Positions 1 through 7,667 of a stretch of 43,160 bases of DNA are shown here, one piece after another. Every line of letters starts with the position of its first letter. Positions within the stretch are counted from its first letter, which is position 1. The notes below the pieces were generated by a model. The model was given only the letters and a program-made list of their open reading frames with translations, had not been told where the DNA came from and ran no database searches. The translations under genes were made by a program, and so were the position numbers. Source of the DNA: a virus; IMG/VR virus record IMGVR_UViG_3300010885_006510, positions 1 to 43,160 of that record. One strand, 5' to 3'.

Positions 1-114
1 ATTAATCCATATAATACAAGCTATTAAATAATTCATTGGTGTTTTATATCCTTCATATTTTTTACCATTAACAATAAATGTTACTGATTTTGGATACCAT
101 ACTAACTCATTCAT
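1..114 (-). CDS. Partial small hypothetical protein, 3' end outside the window
   Basis: An open frame starts at an ATG (110s) and runs off the left edge after 38 codons, beginning MNELVWYPKSVTF. A hydrophobic stretch (LIACIIWI) at the visible end suggests a membrane segment. The start codon lies inside the first copy of a 22-bp leader repeat shared with the next two genes, which supports the start choice. I do not recognise a family. Confidence 0.5.
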   Translation of the reverse strand, partial: MNELVWYPKSVTFIVNGKKYEGYKTPMNYLIACIIWIN

Positions 115-133
115 AGGTTATTTGTTTTGGTTA
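112..133 (-). repeat. 22-bp leader repeat, copy 1
   Basis: Identical 22-bp sequence found three times (112-133, 215-236, 333-354). On the coding strand it begins with TAACC, contains AAAACAAATAA and ends with the ATG of the next gene. Here it joins the stop codon of the 28-aa gene to the start of the edge gene. Confidence 0.9.
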
Positions 134-217
134 GTATTTTTTTCTTTTTTCATCATCAACTTTTAAGCCAATTATTATTGCTATTATAAAAAATATTATT
201 AATGGTATTGCTGACAT
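131..217 (-). CDS. 28-aa single-pass membrane microprotein
   Basis: The 28-residue frame is MSAIPLIIFF, then a run of Ile/Ala/Gly, then a charged tail DDEKRKKY. This gives one transmembrane helix (about residues 3-20) and a short charged end. The start codon sits in the second copy of the 22-bp leader repeat and the stop TAA is the far end of the first copy. The leader conservation is the main evidence that it is translated. Role unknown; it could act at the host membrane. Confidence 0.5.
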   Translation of the reverse strand: MSAIPLIIFFIIAIIIGLKVDDEKRKKY

Positions 218-236
218 AGGTTATTTGTTTTGGTTA
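215..236 (-). repeat. 22-bp leader repeat, copy 2
   Basis: Second exact copy. It joins the TAA of the 33-aa zinc-ribbon gene to the ATG of the 28-aa membrane microprotein. It has no Shine-Dalgarno motif; an A-rich leader of this type is normal for Bacteroidota translation. Confidence 0.9.
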
Positions 237-335
237 TAATTTTATGTATCCACATCTTTTACAAAAATGAATACGATTTGTATTTTGGTATGGTATTAAT
301 TTATGACCAAATATTTTACATAATAATTTCTTCAT
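234..335 (-). CDS. 33-aa zinc-ribbon-like microprotein
   Basis: Thirty-three residues, with the pattern C6..GH11..C25xxC28G. This resembles very short phage Cys/His proteins (start MKKLLCKIFGHK, end FCKRCGY) annotated in many prophages as DUF1660-like; that family link is from memory. The residues could form one small zinc site. The start lies in the third copy of the 22-bp leader repeat, and the stop abuts the second copy. Function unknown. Confidence 0.55.
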   Translation of the reverse strand: MKKLLCKIFGHKLIPYQNTNRIHFCKRCGYIKL

Positions 336-354
336 AGGTTATTTGTTTTGGTTA
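333..354 (-). repeat. 22-bp leader repeat, copy 3
   Basis: Third exact copy. Here the upstream gene (339-620) reads through most of the repeat and stops at the TAA inside it, so the last residues (NQNK) of that protein are encoded by the repeat. The repeat was therefore probably this gene end plus leader, later copied to the left with new small genes. Confidence 0.9.
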
Positions 355-620
355 ATGATTTGTTCTTTTATCCATTTAGCACCATCTATATGAATAGCGG
401 ATACAAGGTATTGACCTAGTTTATCAGACACATCTTCATGCATTGTTGAATATCTATCAGAATATGATTTTATATCCTCATCACTTGGTAGTTCTATTGG
501 TGCAAGCATCTTTAAATGATTTTTGATTGTAGGTTGTGCACCATCAATACCAAATTTTTCAATATAACTTTGTATAGCGTTTACAGTATTTAACACTTGT
601 TCTTCTGTATATAGTTTCAT
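339..620 (-). CDS. Hypothetical phage protein, 93 aa
   Basis: The protein begins MKLYTEEQVLNTVNAIQSY, a beginning seen in many short phage hypothetical proteins. It is soluble, mostly helical in appearance, with no Cys and no membrane segment. Its last codons overlap the third leader repeat. ATG start at 618-620. No function can be assigned. Confidence 0.75.
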   Translation of the reverse strand: MKLYTEEQVLNTVNAIQSYIEKFGIDGAQPTIKNHLKMLAPIELPSDEDIKSYSDRYSTMHEDVSDKLGQYLVSAIHIDGAKWIKEQIINQNK

Positions 621-621
621 G

Positions 622-726
622 TTAATTCTTTATCCAGTTTATAATATTATACCAGAGCGTAAAACTTGTAGCAGCTATAATAAACCACACAAAGATTACA
701 TCCCATTTCCATTTACTCTGTTTCAT
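622..726 (-). CDS. 34-aa membrane microprotein
   Basis: Frame MKQSKWKWDVIFVWF continues as a single hydrophobic helix (about residues 9-27) and ends IINWIKN. Four Trp residues flank or line the helix, typical of interfacial anchoring. It overlaps the end of the upstream gene by 14 nt in another frame and stops one base before the start of the next gene, a layout that supports translation. Role unknown. Confidence 0.5.
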   Translation of the reverse strand: MKQSKWKWDVIFVWFIIAATSFTLWYNIINWIKN

Positions 727-982
727 GACCGTAGAAGTTTTCAAATTCATCAGCTGCTTTAGGATTAACTGTCTTTAAATGCTCTAGAGACATTTGGTAT
801 CTACCATTTTCTACTTGAGCTCCAAAACTTACATCATATAAGCTGTCTTTTAATATTGTAACACTATCTAATTGTTTTTGTAGAATGTCCACTTGTTTTA
901 CTTGTTCTTTTAAATCAAACATAGTGTAGAACAATAAAGTAATTGTACCTAAGCTTAATGCTGCTGTTATATATTTTTTCAT
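713..982 (-). CDS. Small membrane-anchored protein, 89 aa
   Basis: I place the start at the ATG at 980-982 (MKKYITAALSLG), directly after the upstream TAA; in-frame ATGs at 991 and 1003 would overlap the upstream gene. One N-terminal transmembrane helix (about residues 5-24) is followed by a polar, coiled-coil-like stretch with Leu/Val heptads (KEQVKQVDILQKQLDSV). It probably sits in the inner membrane with the coiled coil exposed. No family recognised. Confidence 0.65.
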   Translation of the reverse strand: MKKYITAALSLGTITLLFYTMFDLKEQVKQVDILQKQLDSVTILKDSLYDVSFGAQVENGRYQMSLEHLKTVNPKAADEFENFYGHETE

Positions 983-983
983 T

Positions 984-1238
984 TTAAACATTTTTAAGTC
1001 CACAATATAAATCTAAGAAAGCCATTTCTCTTTCGGCTAACTTTTTACTCCAACGTTTTTTCTTACGGATGTACGTTACGCCCCAGTCTATCCATTCTTT
1101 ACGTTGGTCATCTGTCATTGTCCATTGACAATACCAGTCATCTTTTCTACCAATAATATCATTATAGCTAACGTTATGGCCGGCTATAATAAACATTTGG
1201 TCTATAATAATTTGTATCAAGTTATCATTTCGCTTCAT
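984..1238 (-). CDS. Hypothetical protein, 84 aa
   Basis: A Trp- and Lys-rich soluble protein (DDWYCQWTMTDDQRKEWIDWG). The tail contains FLDLYCGLKNV, a pattern shared by many small phage proteins of unknown role. It overlaps the upstream zinc-ribbon gene by 14 nt, so the two are likely co-translated. No catalytic motif seen. Confidence 0.7.
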   Translation of the reverse strand: MKRNDNLIQIIIDQMFIIAGHNVSYNDIIGRKDDWYCQWTMTDDQRKEWIDWGVTYIRKKKRWSKKLAEREMAFLDLYCGLKNV

Positions 1239-1452
1239 GATATATTTTTCTTACCTTACTACCTAACTCATTGTCATTAGGAGTGTTTATAATTGTAGCT
1301 TCAGATACTAGGATATGTCTGCGGTTACTACCATAAAGGTAGCAGCTTGAACATAATTGACCTAATCCATCTATATAACCGTTTCTCATGTCTACATGAG
1401 TTGATTCATCGTATGCAGTTTCTACACCGCAAGATACGCAACAATCTTTCAT
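1225..1452 (-). CDS. Small zinc-ribbon protein, 75 aa
   Basis: Two CxxC knuckles, C4xxxC8 (DCCVSCG) and C34xxC37 (QLCSSCY), separated by about 25 residues, suggest one four-cysteine zinc site. The rest is polar. Such small zinc ribbons in phages can bind nucleic acid or host proteins, but no specific role can be given. The ATG start is clear and the 3' end overlaps the next gene. Confidence 0.7.
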   Translation of the reverse strand: MKDCCVSCGVETAYDESTHVDMRNGYIDGLGQLCSSCYLYGSNRRHILVSEATIINTPNDNELGSKVRKIYHEAK

Positions 1453-1479
1453 ACGTCATTGATTTAAAAATTAAAGTTA

Positions 1480-2163
1480 TTAAAGTTCTATTATATTACC
1501 AAAAGATGTAAGACCACGGTCAAATCTTCCATCATCTACACAAGCACCGTTAGAGAATACAGTACGAGTACCATAATAAGTTGATACTCCTTGGTTTATG
1601 ATCTCTTTACAGTTATGGATATGACCAAAGCATACTAGTTGTGGGTTAATTATCTTAATTCTTTTACCTAATGACTTATCACCACACATTTCTAAGTTGT
1701 TCTGTCTATCCAACGAAAGATCTCGTATACCTTTTGGTGGTCCATGTACTACGATGACATCTGTACCTACAGGTATTTTGTCCCATACAGTAAAGGTTTT
1801 ATCTCTAGCTTTCATAAAGGACCAATCACCAAAGGTTGGTGTAATAGGGGAGCCCCATATCTTTAGTCCTTCTATATCTACAGATTCATTTTCTAAGTAT
1901 GTAATACCTCTAAGCCTGATATCTTCAGGTGCTATAGCTCTTCTAGCAATTGCTGTATCATGATTACCTGCTACAAAGATCTTATGTTTAACTGGTACAG
2001 TTTCATACCAGTTAAGAAAACTTTGTATTTCAATAATTGATTGATGTAGAAGATTACTATTAGAACAGTCACCACTATGTATGACCATATCTATACCATC
2101 AAAATAATTTTTAGGGAAGTCATTATGAAACCCGTGGGTGTCACTGATGTGTAGTATTTTCAT
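1480..2163 (-). CDS. Calcineurin-like metallophosphoesterase
   Basis: All five metallophosphoesterase blocks are present: DTH (D8, H10), GDCSN (D32), GNHD (66-69), a VHGPP block (H140) and GHIH (H181, H183). These residues bind the two metal ions used to hydrolyse phosphomonoesters or diesters. At 227 residues it matches the compact single-domain family. The substrate cannot be read from sequence; phage members include nucleotide or 2',3'-cyclic phosphatases and repair nucleases. It sits two bases from the dNMP kinase gene, so a role in nucleotide or DNA metabolism is a fair inference. Confidence 0.88.
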   Translation of the reverse strand: MKILHISDTHGFHNDFPKNYFDGIDMVIHSGDCSNSNLLHQSIIEIQSFLNWYETVPVKHKIFVAGNHDTAIARRAIAPEDIRLRGITYLENESVDIEGLKIWGSPITPTFGDWSFMKARDKTFTVWDKIPVGTDVIVVHGPPKGIRDLSLDRQNNLEMCGDKSLGKRIKIINPQLVCFGHIHNCKEIINQGVSTYYGTRTVFSNGACVDDGRFDRGLTSFGNIIEL

Positions 2164-2165
2164 AA

Positions 2166-2876
2166 TTATAACATCTTGTGTAAACGTAGTATACTTTTAA
2201 CTTGATTTGCTAACTCTTGTATAGAACCATTGTTTTTAATAACATGGTCAAACTTATAATGATCTAATCCTATTTCTGAAGGATGATCATTAATTGGTTT
2301 TACGCCAGGTCTTTCTACACGGATTAGTACACCATCTTTTTCTCTGATAGCATCTGCTTCATTAGGAAATCTAGTGTCTGTAATAATCCAGTTAGGCATA
2401 TCACCGTCTTCATAACCACCAATAGGACCTTGAGCCCATTGTACTTGTGTAGGTGTATAATCAGACATAAGAGCATTAACCCATGCGTTTTCATGTAGAC
2501 CATATCTTAATGCATCTGTACCTAATCTTTGTAAGAATTCTCTTACAGTTAAAGGTTGTTTATGCATTGTACCTACTTTACCTGGAGGATTACAATCCCA
2601 TTCAGAACTTAGGTTAGTTTTTTTAAACTCTTGGTCTTCAAACTTATGCTTAGCTATACCTGTTAGTGTAGAAGCTATTTCTTTAAGTTTACCTGCCCAC
2701 TTTTTAATTTCCCAACCAGACTGTTCTTCTAGCCACCACTCGTGTGTTATTGTAAACTCTAATACATCTTCTAAAGATGTAGTTGGTTGGTTGTCATCAT
2801 TTACAGATAAGTATTGTATGATAATACCGACAGTGTCTTTTCCACTGCCGGAATACCCGTTAATTCCTATGATCAT
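2166..2876 (-). CDS. Deoxynucleoside monophosphate kinase (T4 gp1-like)
   Basis: The P-loop GYSGSGKD (7-14) opens the protein, followed by the family block REFLQRLGTDALR and a WIITDTRFPNEADAI block that resembles the dNMP-kinase family of T4 gene 1. These enzymes phosphorylate dNMPs to dNDPs using ATP, feeding phage DNA synthesis. At 236 residues the length is usual. The neighbouring phosphoesterase and downstream DNA polymerase fit nucleotide supply. The start is the ATG at 2874-2876. Confidence 0.85.
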   Translation of the reverse strand: MIIGINGYSGSGKDTVGIIIQYLSVNDDNQPTTSLEDVLEFTITHEWWLEEQSGWEIKKWAGKLKEIASTLTGIAKHKFEDQEFKKTNLSSEWDCNPPGKVGTMHKQPLTVREFLQRLGTDALRYGLHENAWVNALMSDYTPTQVQWAQGPIGGYEDGDMPNWIITDTRFPNEADAIREKDGVLIRVERPGVKPINDHPSEIGLDHYKFDHVIKNNGSIQELANQVKSILRLHKML

Positions 2877-2881
2877 GTTAT

Positions 2882-3025
2882 TTAGTTTTCTACATCTGCT
2901 GTAATAGTCCAGTTATCTAAAGAACTGTCTCCTATTTCAGGATGTTGGTTATAAAATTCTTGTAATAATAATTGATATAGTTCTTCTGATATTAAGTCTA
3001 TATCTAAGCTGATTGTTTCGTTCAT
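2882..3025 (-). CDS. 47-aa acidic hypothetical protein
   Basis: A short acidic frame (MNETISLDIDLISEEL, ending WTITADVEN) fills the gap between the dNMP kinase and the 113-aa gene with only 3-5 nt on each side. Tight packing and normal codon use argue that it is real. No motif recognised. Confidence 0.6.
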   Translation of the reverse strand: MNETISLDIDLISEELYQLLLQEFYNQHPEIGDSSLDNWTITADVEN

Positions 3026-3028
3026 AGT

Positions 3029-3370
3029 TTAATCATTAAAATAAAAGTCAGGATGTCTTTCTTCTTCTAAAGCTTTTACTAAGTTATTGTGTCCTTCTAA
3101 AGCTTCGTCATATGTACAGTATCTACGCTGATATTCATCATTACTACCATCAAAGATCATAGACTCAAATAATATTGGTTTAGAAGATTTTGTATTCATT
3201 CCAAAATCTAAGCTGTGATCAAAATGTAGAAATACTGTAGATATTCTTTGTTCACCTACAAAGGTGTTACCAACATGTTTAGTTGGTCCTGTTAAATCTC
3301 CTTGTAGAGGGTATACACCATCAGGTAATAGTTCCACTGTATGGTCTTCATTTAGTTTATACCATTTCAT
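3029..3370 (-). CDS. Hypothetical protein, 113 aa
   Basis: A soluble protein that begins MKWYKLNEDHTVELLPDG and includes a beta-rich core with VSTVFLHFDHS-like strands (GEQRISTVFLHFD). This kind of N-terminus is common in phage hypothetical proteins of unknown role. It lies 2 nt from the upstream gene, in one operon with the dNMP kinase. No catalytic residues stand out. Confidence 0.75.
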   Translation of the reverse strand: MKWYKLNEDHTVELLPDGVYPLQGDLTGPTKHVGNTFVGEQRISTVFLHFDHSLDFGMNTKSSKPILFESMIFDGSNDEYQRRYCTYDEALEGHNNLVKALEEERHPDFYFND

Positions 3371-3372
3371 AA

Positions 3373-3708
3373 TTATTCTTTGTATTTATTATTAATATGT
3401 GTTTCTATTAATTCAATTACTTCTTCTAAATCTTCTTCTGGTAAACTAATTAGTTGTTCAGTGAGAAGCATTACATATACTAAGTTAGCTTTGTCTAACT
3501 CTTTTTTTACTTCTAAAATATGATTAGAGTCAGGTAGTAAACCACATAAGTGATCTATAGCCACCTTTACTTTTTGAGCTGCATTACTCAGAGCGTATTT
3601 TTGTTTTTGAGTACTAGCAGCTTTTGCATATTCTAGTCTTATTTCTATACATTTTAGGTGTTGAAGCACACAGGAAAATAAGTTTCCTATAGATTTTTCA
3701 TTTAACAT
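3373..3708 (-). CDS. Hypothetical helical protein, 111 aa
   Basis: Mostly helical by composition, with Ala/Leu/Lys-rich segments and an acidic C-terminal third (LPEEDLEEVIELIETH). No Cys motif or membrane segment. It follows a terminator (3726-3752), so it is likely the first gene of the operon reading toward the dNMP kinase and phosphoesterase. Function unknown. Confidence 0.7.
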   Translation of the reverse strand: MLNEKSIGNLFSCVLQHLKCIEIRLEYAKAASTQKQKYALSNAAQKVKVAIDHLCGLLPDSNHILEVKKELDKANLVYVMLLTEQLISLPEEDLEEVIELIETHINNKYKE

Positions 3709-3725
3709 ATGTAAACTTGAAAATA

Positions 3726-3752
3726 AGTGAGGAAGTATTACACTCCCTCACT
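3726..3752 (-). terminator. Intrinsic terminator after the DUF932-like gene
   Basis: A 7-bp stem AGTGAGG/CCTCACT with a 13-nt loop, followed on the minus strand by TATTTTC. It lies just past the stop codon at 3761 and separates the polymerase-side transcript from the dNMP kinase operon. Confidence 0.75.
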
Positions 3753-3760
3753 CATCTTAA

Positions 3761-4582
3761 TTATAAAAAAGTTACTCCAAATATAGATTCTTCAATATCT
3801 GCATATACTGCTTCTTCTTCTAAATCATCTATGATAGGAGAAGTAATTATATTACTCACTGTAGTAGTAGATCCAAGATTGTTTAGAAAGAACGTATGTA
3901 CTTTTTGATGATCTCCAAGATATCTCATTGGATGAGAATCTTTTAGAGCTAAAGTAATGTGATTATATAATGTCCATGCAGAATCTACAGGAGCATTATA
4001 ATTATGACTTGGAGCATCTAACTCATGTTTAACTATACCTACTTGAGAAAGAGTAAGTATTTCTTGATCTGCATATAGCTGACCAATAATAGAAGCTTGC
4101 TCTTTCTTACTTAGCGTGATTTGTTTAAATGTTTCTTTATCAGCTATTAAGTTATTATAGTGTTCTTTAGCTTTAGATATCTGATATTGAATAGTTTGTG
4201 TAACATCAACTAGTGCTGTACCAGTATGTTTCCTGGCATAACTACCTATGTCACCCGATACCATACCATTCATACATACAAATACTTGAGCACCCACTGC
4301 ACATTTAAATCTCATCATCTTGTTGTATGAGTTAGACCATGCAAACATTAGACCCATATCAGGATCATTACCATAATTTAAATGATAGACACCTTGTGCT
4401 ACTTCACCATTTAAATTAGTCTTGTATAGCTCGTTAGAAATTGTAAATCCTGCAGTAGCTAATTCTTTTTTAGTTTCATCAATCACGTAACCGTGAGGAA
4501 TAACAGTGTAGCTTTTACCATGTGTAGGTAAAGCTGCTTGTCTAATAAGTTGTTCAGTTCTGAACTCTGTCTTTATTGGCAT
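3761..4582 (-). CDS. DUF932-like phage/plasmid protein
   Basis: 273 residues. The central block FAWSNSYNKMMRFKCAVG followed by VFVCMNGMVSGD resembles DUF932, a family found on phages and plasmids near replication genes whose biochemical role is not known to me. It lies 11 nt downstream of the DNA polymerase gene and is closed by its own terminator, so it is probably co-transcribed with the polymerase. The family call rests on the N-x-Y-D/N-x-x-x-A/R pattern and gene context only. Confidence 0.6.
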   Translation of the reverse strand: MPIKTEFRTEQLIRQAALPTHGKSYTVIPHGYVIDETKKELATAGFTISNELYKTNLNGEVAQGVYHLNYGNDPDMGLMFAWSNSYNKMMRFKCAVGAQVFVCMNGMVSGDIGSYARKHTGTALVDVTQTIQYQISKAKEHYNNLIADKETFKQITLSKKEQASIIGQLYADQEILTLSQVGIVKHELDAPSHNYNAPVDSAWTLYNHITLALKDSHPMRYLGDHQKVHTFFLNNLGSTTTVSNIITSPIIDDLEEEAVYADIEESIFGVTFL

Positions 4583-4593
4583 AAAATTGTTTT

Positions 4594-6552
4594 TTAAAAT
4601 AATGATAACTGAGTAAAGCTTTTACGCTTTATCTTGTTGATTTGTTCTATTTGTCTATGAATGTTTTCTAGATAATAGTCTTTGTTAATGCCGTATTCAC
4701 TAAGAGGTTTATTAGTATCTCTTAAGTCATTAACTACTGTTTGCATCCAAGGTCCTGCTTCTACTTGAGCTTCACGACCATCCGGGTGACACTTCATTAG
4801 TTTAGTACCTTTCTCAGCTACATAGTATCTTACTATTTTTTGTAGTTTAGTTTTTTCTATAGATGACCCATCATTTTCATGAATAAGTTTTCTAGTCTCA
4901 TAATACCAGCCACCTTTAGCTTTTACACCTGCACAATAATCAAAGATAGACTGATTGTCTTCTAAGAACTGTTCGGGCTCTATACCTTTTGTAAAGAATG
5001 CATAGATAGCTTTAGGTATAATTAAGAAAGATTTATTCTTATGGAATACACTTACTTTCTTTTTTTCTAAGTCTTCCCACTCAAATCTACCTTTACATTT
5101 AGTTTTACCATCTTTAGTTACTGCTATATAATTGTTTACATCACCAATGATCATTTTAGAATATTCATCATGTTCCAGGTTAAGTTGTGTAATTACTTGC
5201 CATTTTTCACATACCTCCATATACTTAGGTATAGCTGATGTTGGTATCATCATTTCTAAACCATCTGTATTTTGCATTAGAGGCATAGCTTCTGGTATAG
5301 CTAAACACAACATCTCGTAAAGCATTGATAATAATAACTGACCGTTGATTGTAATTTGCATAGTCATACGTGGATCATACAGGAATGAGTTTTCATCACC
5401 TGTTAAACCGTATGTACTATTGAGGATAATCTTGTAAACGTAGTTTTTAGGATCAGACTTAGGAATCTTTTTACGCTCTTCAAAGAACCATTCATACAGA
5501 TCACCAAACTCTTTTTGTGGTAGGTGTTCAGGATGAAACTTGTTCTTAATAGCTAGATTAGGATAGAATGATGTAACGTCACTAGTCATAATTGTATAAC
5601 CAGTTTGAGCTTCATATACTCCTGCATCTGCTGCACCATGGATACCGCCTAGACCGTAGTCAGTTTTAACACCTCTATTTTCAAGAGTGAACTTAAAACC
5701 ATCTTTAGTAGATGTAATTACCTTGGTACGGAAGTAGTCAAGAATCTTTTGAAACTCTGGGGTTACAAACTTCACATAAGGAAGTATACAATCAGCTAAT
5801 ACAATATAATTACGTGGCGTTCTGAGCATTTTGATCTCAGACTTGTCCCAGTCCAGCTTCTTACTCAAGAAATAAAGAAATAACTCTTTAGAAATTCTTG
5901 GTTCTGATGCTGAATATAAGTCAATACCATATTCTTTTGTAAGAGTTTGTCTGAGCTGTATTTGCTCTTTAGAATGTTCAAGTATCATCTTAGTACTGAG
6001 TACGTCATTGATACAATATTGAACTACATCCTGTAATTGTTCTGATGTTTCTACATCTTCATAATAATGATGCGGCATTTCTTCAACGTTCTCCCAATCC
6101 ATACTATACTGTATCCATTTAAGACTACTCATCTTAGCACGGTTATCCCAGTGGTTCATTTTGAATAGATCTATTTGTCGGATCTTAAGTTTGTAAGGAG
6201 CAAATTCTAGAAACTCCCCTTTACTTGATTTATCAATAACAGATTGAGCGTAAGCATATAAACGCTTAGCAGCTTCTTCACCATCTAGTTTTAAGTATTC
6301 TTTTTGATTATTAATCACATGCTGTGAAATCTGAGCATCAAATGCTAGACCATTATATGATATATGCCACTGCTTTTGTTTTACACACTTATTAAGAAAG
6401 TCTATAAATTTAGCTATGTCGTTTTGATCTTTAGTAACAATGAATATCTCACTGATATTATCATCTTTATAGTGTTGGAATACGGCTATAAAACAATTAG
6501 TAAGTGTCTCATAGTCCATTACCCAATGGGTAGGTGATGCTGTCTGTGCCAT
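4594..6552 (-). CDS. Family B DNA polymerase with 3'-5' exonuclease
   Basis: Replicative polymerase of 652 residues. The exonuclease domain shows ExoI D13-Y-E15, ExoII N67-x3-F71-D72 and ExoIII Y179-x3-D183. The polymerase domain shows a GGIHGA stretch (302-307), motif A D325-VTSFYP, motif B K374-x3-N378-S-x-YG382 and motif C N428-T-D430. The first Asp of motif C is Asn, but the Asp aligned with the main catalytic residue remains. The protein is short for family B, closer to protein-primed or small phage polymerases. It adds dNTPs at the phage fork and proofreads. It begins its own transcript after a terminator at 6597-6622. Confidence 0.93.
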   Translation of the reverse strand: MAQTASPTHWVMDYETLTNCFIAVFQHYKDDNISEIFIVTKDQNDIAKFIDFLNKCVKQKQWHISYNGLAFDAQISQHVINNQKEYLKLDGEEAAKRLYAYAQSVIDKSSKGEFLEFAPYKLKIRQIDLFKMNHWDNRAKMSSLKWIQYSMDWENVEEMPHHYYEDVETSEQLQDVVQYCINDVLSTKMILEHSKEQIQLRQTLTKEYGIDLYSASEPRISKELFLYFLSKKLDWDKSEIKMLRTPRNYIVLADCILPYVKFVTPEFQKILDYFRTKVITSTKDGFKFTLENRGVKTDYGLGGIHGAADAGVYEAQTGYTIMTSDVTSFYPNLAIKNKFHPEHLPQKEFGDLYEWFFEERKKIPKSDPKNYVYKIILNSTYGLTGDENSFLYDPRMTMQITINGQLLLSMLYEMLCLAIPEAMPLMQNTDGLEMMIPTSAIPKYMEVCEKWQVITQLNLEHDEYSKMIIGDVNNYIAVTKDGKTKCKGRFEWEDLEKKKVSVFHKNKSFLIIPKAIYAFFTKGIEPEQFLEDNQSIFDYCAGVKAKGGWYYETRKLIHENDGSSIEKTKLQKIVRYYVAEKGTKLMKCHPDGREAQVEAGPWMQTVVNDLRDTNKPLSEYGINKDYYLENIHRQIEQINKIKRKSFTQLSLF

Positions 6553-6596
6553 AAGTTTTTGTTCAGTTAAGCTGTCCCCCCGTATTAATGAAGCTG

Positions 6597-6622
6597 AAAA
6601 AAGGGAAGATTTCTCTTCCCTT
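6597..6622 (-). terminator. Intrinsic terminator upstream of the polymerase gene
   Basis: Stem AAGGGAAG/CTTCCCTT with a 6-nt loop, followed on the minus strand by a run of six T. It ends the transcript of the 138-aa gene and isolates the polymerase gene. Confidence 0.9.
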
Positions 6623-6652
6623 AGTTGTTATTGATGGAGCTAGTAGTAGTAA

Positions 6653-7069
6653 TTACGCTTCTGTAATAATCCCGCTATGTTTTGGACCTGCTGGAGGTGT
6701 AGCTGGAGATTCCATATGTTCTTTATAATTAAATGTGTCTGCATTAATAGCAATCATATTAATAATATTAACAATCTCTTCTGGATGCTCTACATAGTAT
6801 TCATAAAAGCTCTCTAATGGTTTACGCTCTTCAGCATATGATTTACCGTTAGATCTTTTACCAATCTTAAGTTCTTGTGGGTCTCCTAAATCATTAAGCT
6901 TAGCTAACATGTGTAAAGACTGTTTTTTCTCTTTACCGATTAAAGCTAACACTTTGCTATCTGGGTCAAATATCCCTTCGTTATAGATAGCATCAGGTGT
7001 AATAGGCATAAGTTTAAAGGTTTTTCTAGGACCCCAGCTAGAAGTAACTAGCATCATTGATTTATTCAT
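6653..7069 (-). CDS. Hypothetical protein, 138 aa
   Basis: I choose the ATG at 7067-7069 (MNKSMMLVTSSWG), because the longer frame would begin with TTG inside the promoter at 7088. The protein has a beta-rich N-terminal half (GPRKTFKLMPITPDAIYNEGIFDP) and a helical C-terminal half ending in a Pro-rich tail. Its position beside replication genes and its own strong promoter suggest abundant early expression. No family recognised. Confidence 0.75.
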   Translation of the reverse strand: MNKSMMLVTSSWGPRKTFKLMPITPDAIYNEGIFDPDSKVLALIGKEKKQSLHMLAKLNDLGDPQELKIGKRSNGKSYAEERKPLESFYEYYVEHPEEIVNIINMIAINADTFNYKEHMESPATPPAGPKHSGIITEA

Positions 7070-7087
7070 TGTTGTTTTTTTAGTATA

Positions 7088-7118
7088 CAAATTTACTTAT
7101 TTATCTAACATTACCAAA
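7088..7118 (-). promoter_or_regulatory. Bacteroidota-type promoter (TTTG-N19-TAAATTTG)
   Basis: On the minus strand TTTG (7115-7118) is followed after exactly 19 nt by TAAATTTG (7088-7095), matching the primary sigma consensus known for Bacteroides (-33 TTTG, -7 TAnnTTTG). It lies in the 3' end of the 185-aa gene and 18 nt before the ATG at 7069, so the leader is very short and A-rich. Confidence 0.75.
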
Positions 7119-7654
7119 TGTTCTAAAGGAATTTTTAAAGTTTCTTTTTCAATACTACATGGGTCACAGAGCTCACCACCGCTTGACTTTATTGTTTTGA
7201 TATCCACATCTAAAAGTTTAGCGTACAAGCCGTGGAACCTTTCGGGAAACAGATATGACTCCATGTAGTTGTATTCAGATGATTTCTCACCATAGTATGC
7301 TTTAATAGCTCTCTTCAGAACATTTGATAAATTAGAATATTTTCCAAGTAAAAAGTTGAACCAGTCATCTTTATATATTTGAAAATCAAATACATAGAGC
7401 TTATAATCTTGAATAGGGATGACTTGTTCAAATAAAGGATTAGTGAGTAACATCTTTTCCTCAAATGCTTTAAACCCTTCAGTCTCACTATTTTTATAAC
7501 TGCAGATAAGCTTCATGTCTTCAGGACCTATTTTTCCTTTAAGGGATAGATAAGTACCTGTAGGATGGGTGCTACTGCTCTTTTTAATTCCTAAAGCTGG
7601 GTACAAAAAAGACCTAGACTTTTGAAAGTATTTACCATATAAGCTCTCTATCAT
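7097..7654 (-). CDS. Hypothetical protein, 185 aa
   Basis: A soluble protein with many aromatic residues and a few Cys (ELCDPCS near residue 160, one CxxC). It starts MIESLYGKYFQKS and shows no recognised catalytic motif. It lies 13 nt downstream of the PD-(D/E)XK nuclease gene and hosts the promoter of the next gene in its 3' end. Possible partner of the nuclease by position only. Confidence 0.72.
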   Translation of the reverse strand: MIESLYGKYFQKSRSFLYPALGIKKSSSTHPTGTYLSLKGKIGPEDMKLICSYKNSETEGFKAFEEKMLLTNPLFEQVIPIQDYKLYVFDFQIYKDDWFNFLLGKYSNLSNVLKRAIKAYYGEKSSEYNYMESYLFPERFHGLYAKLLDVDIKTIKSSGGELCDPCSIEKETLKIPLEHLVMLDK

Positions 7655-7667
7655 ATGTACAATTTGT

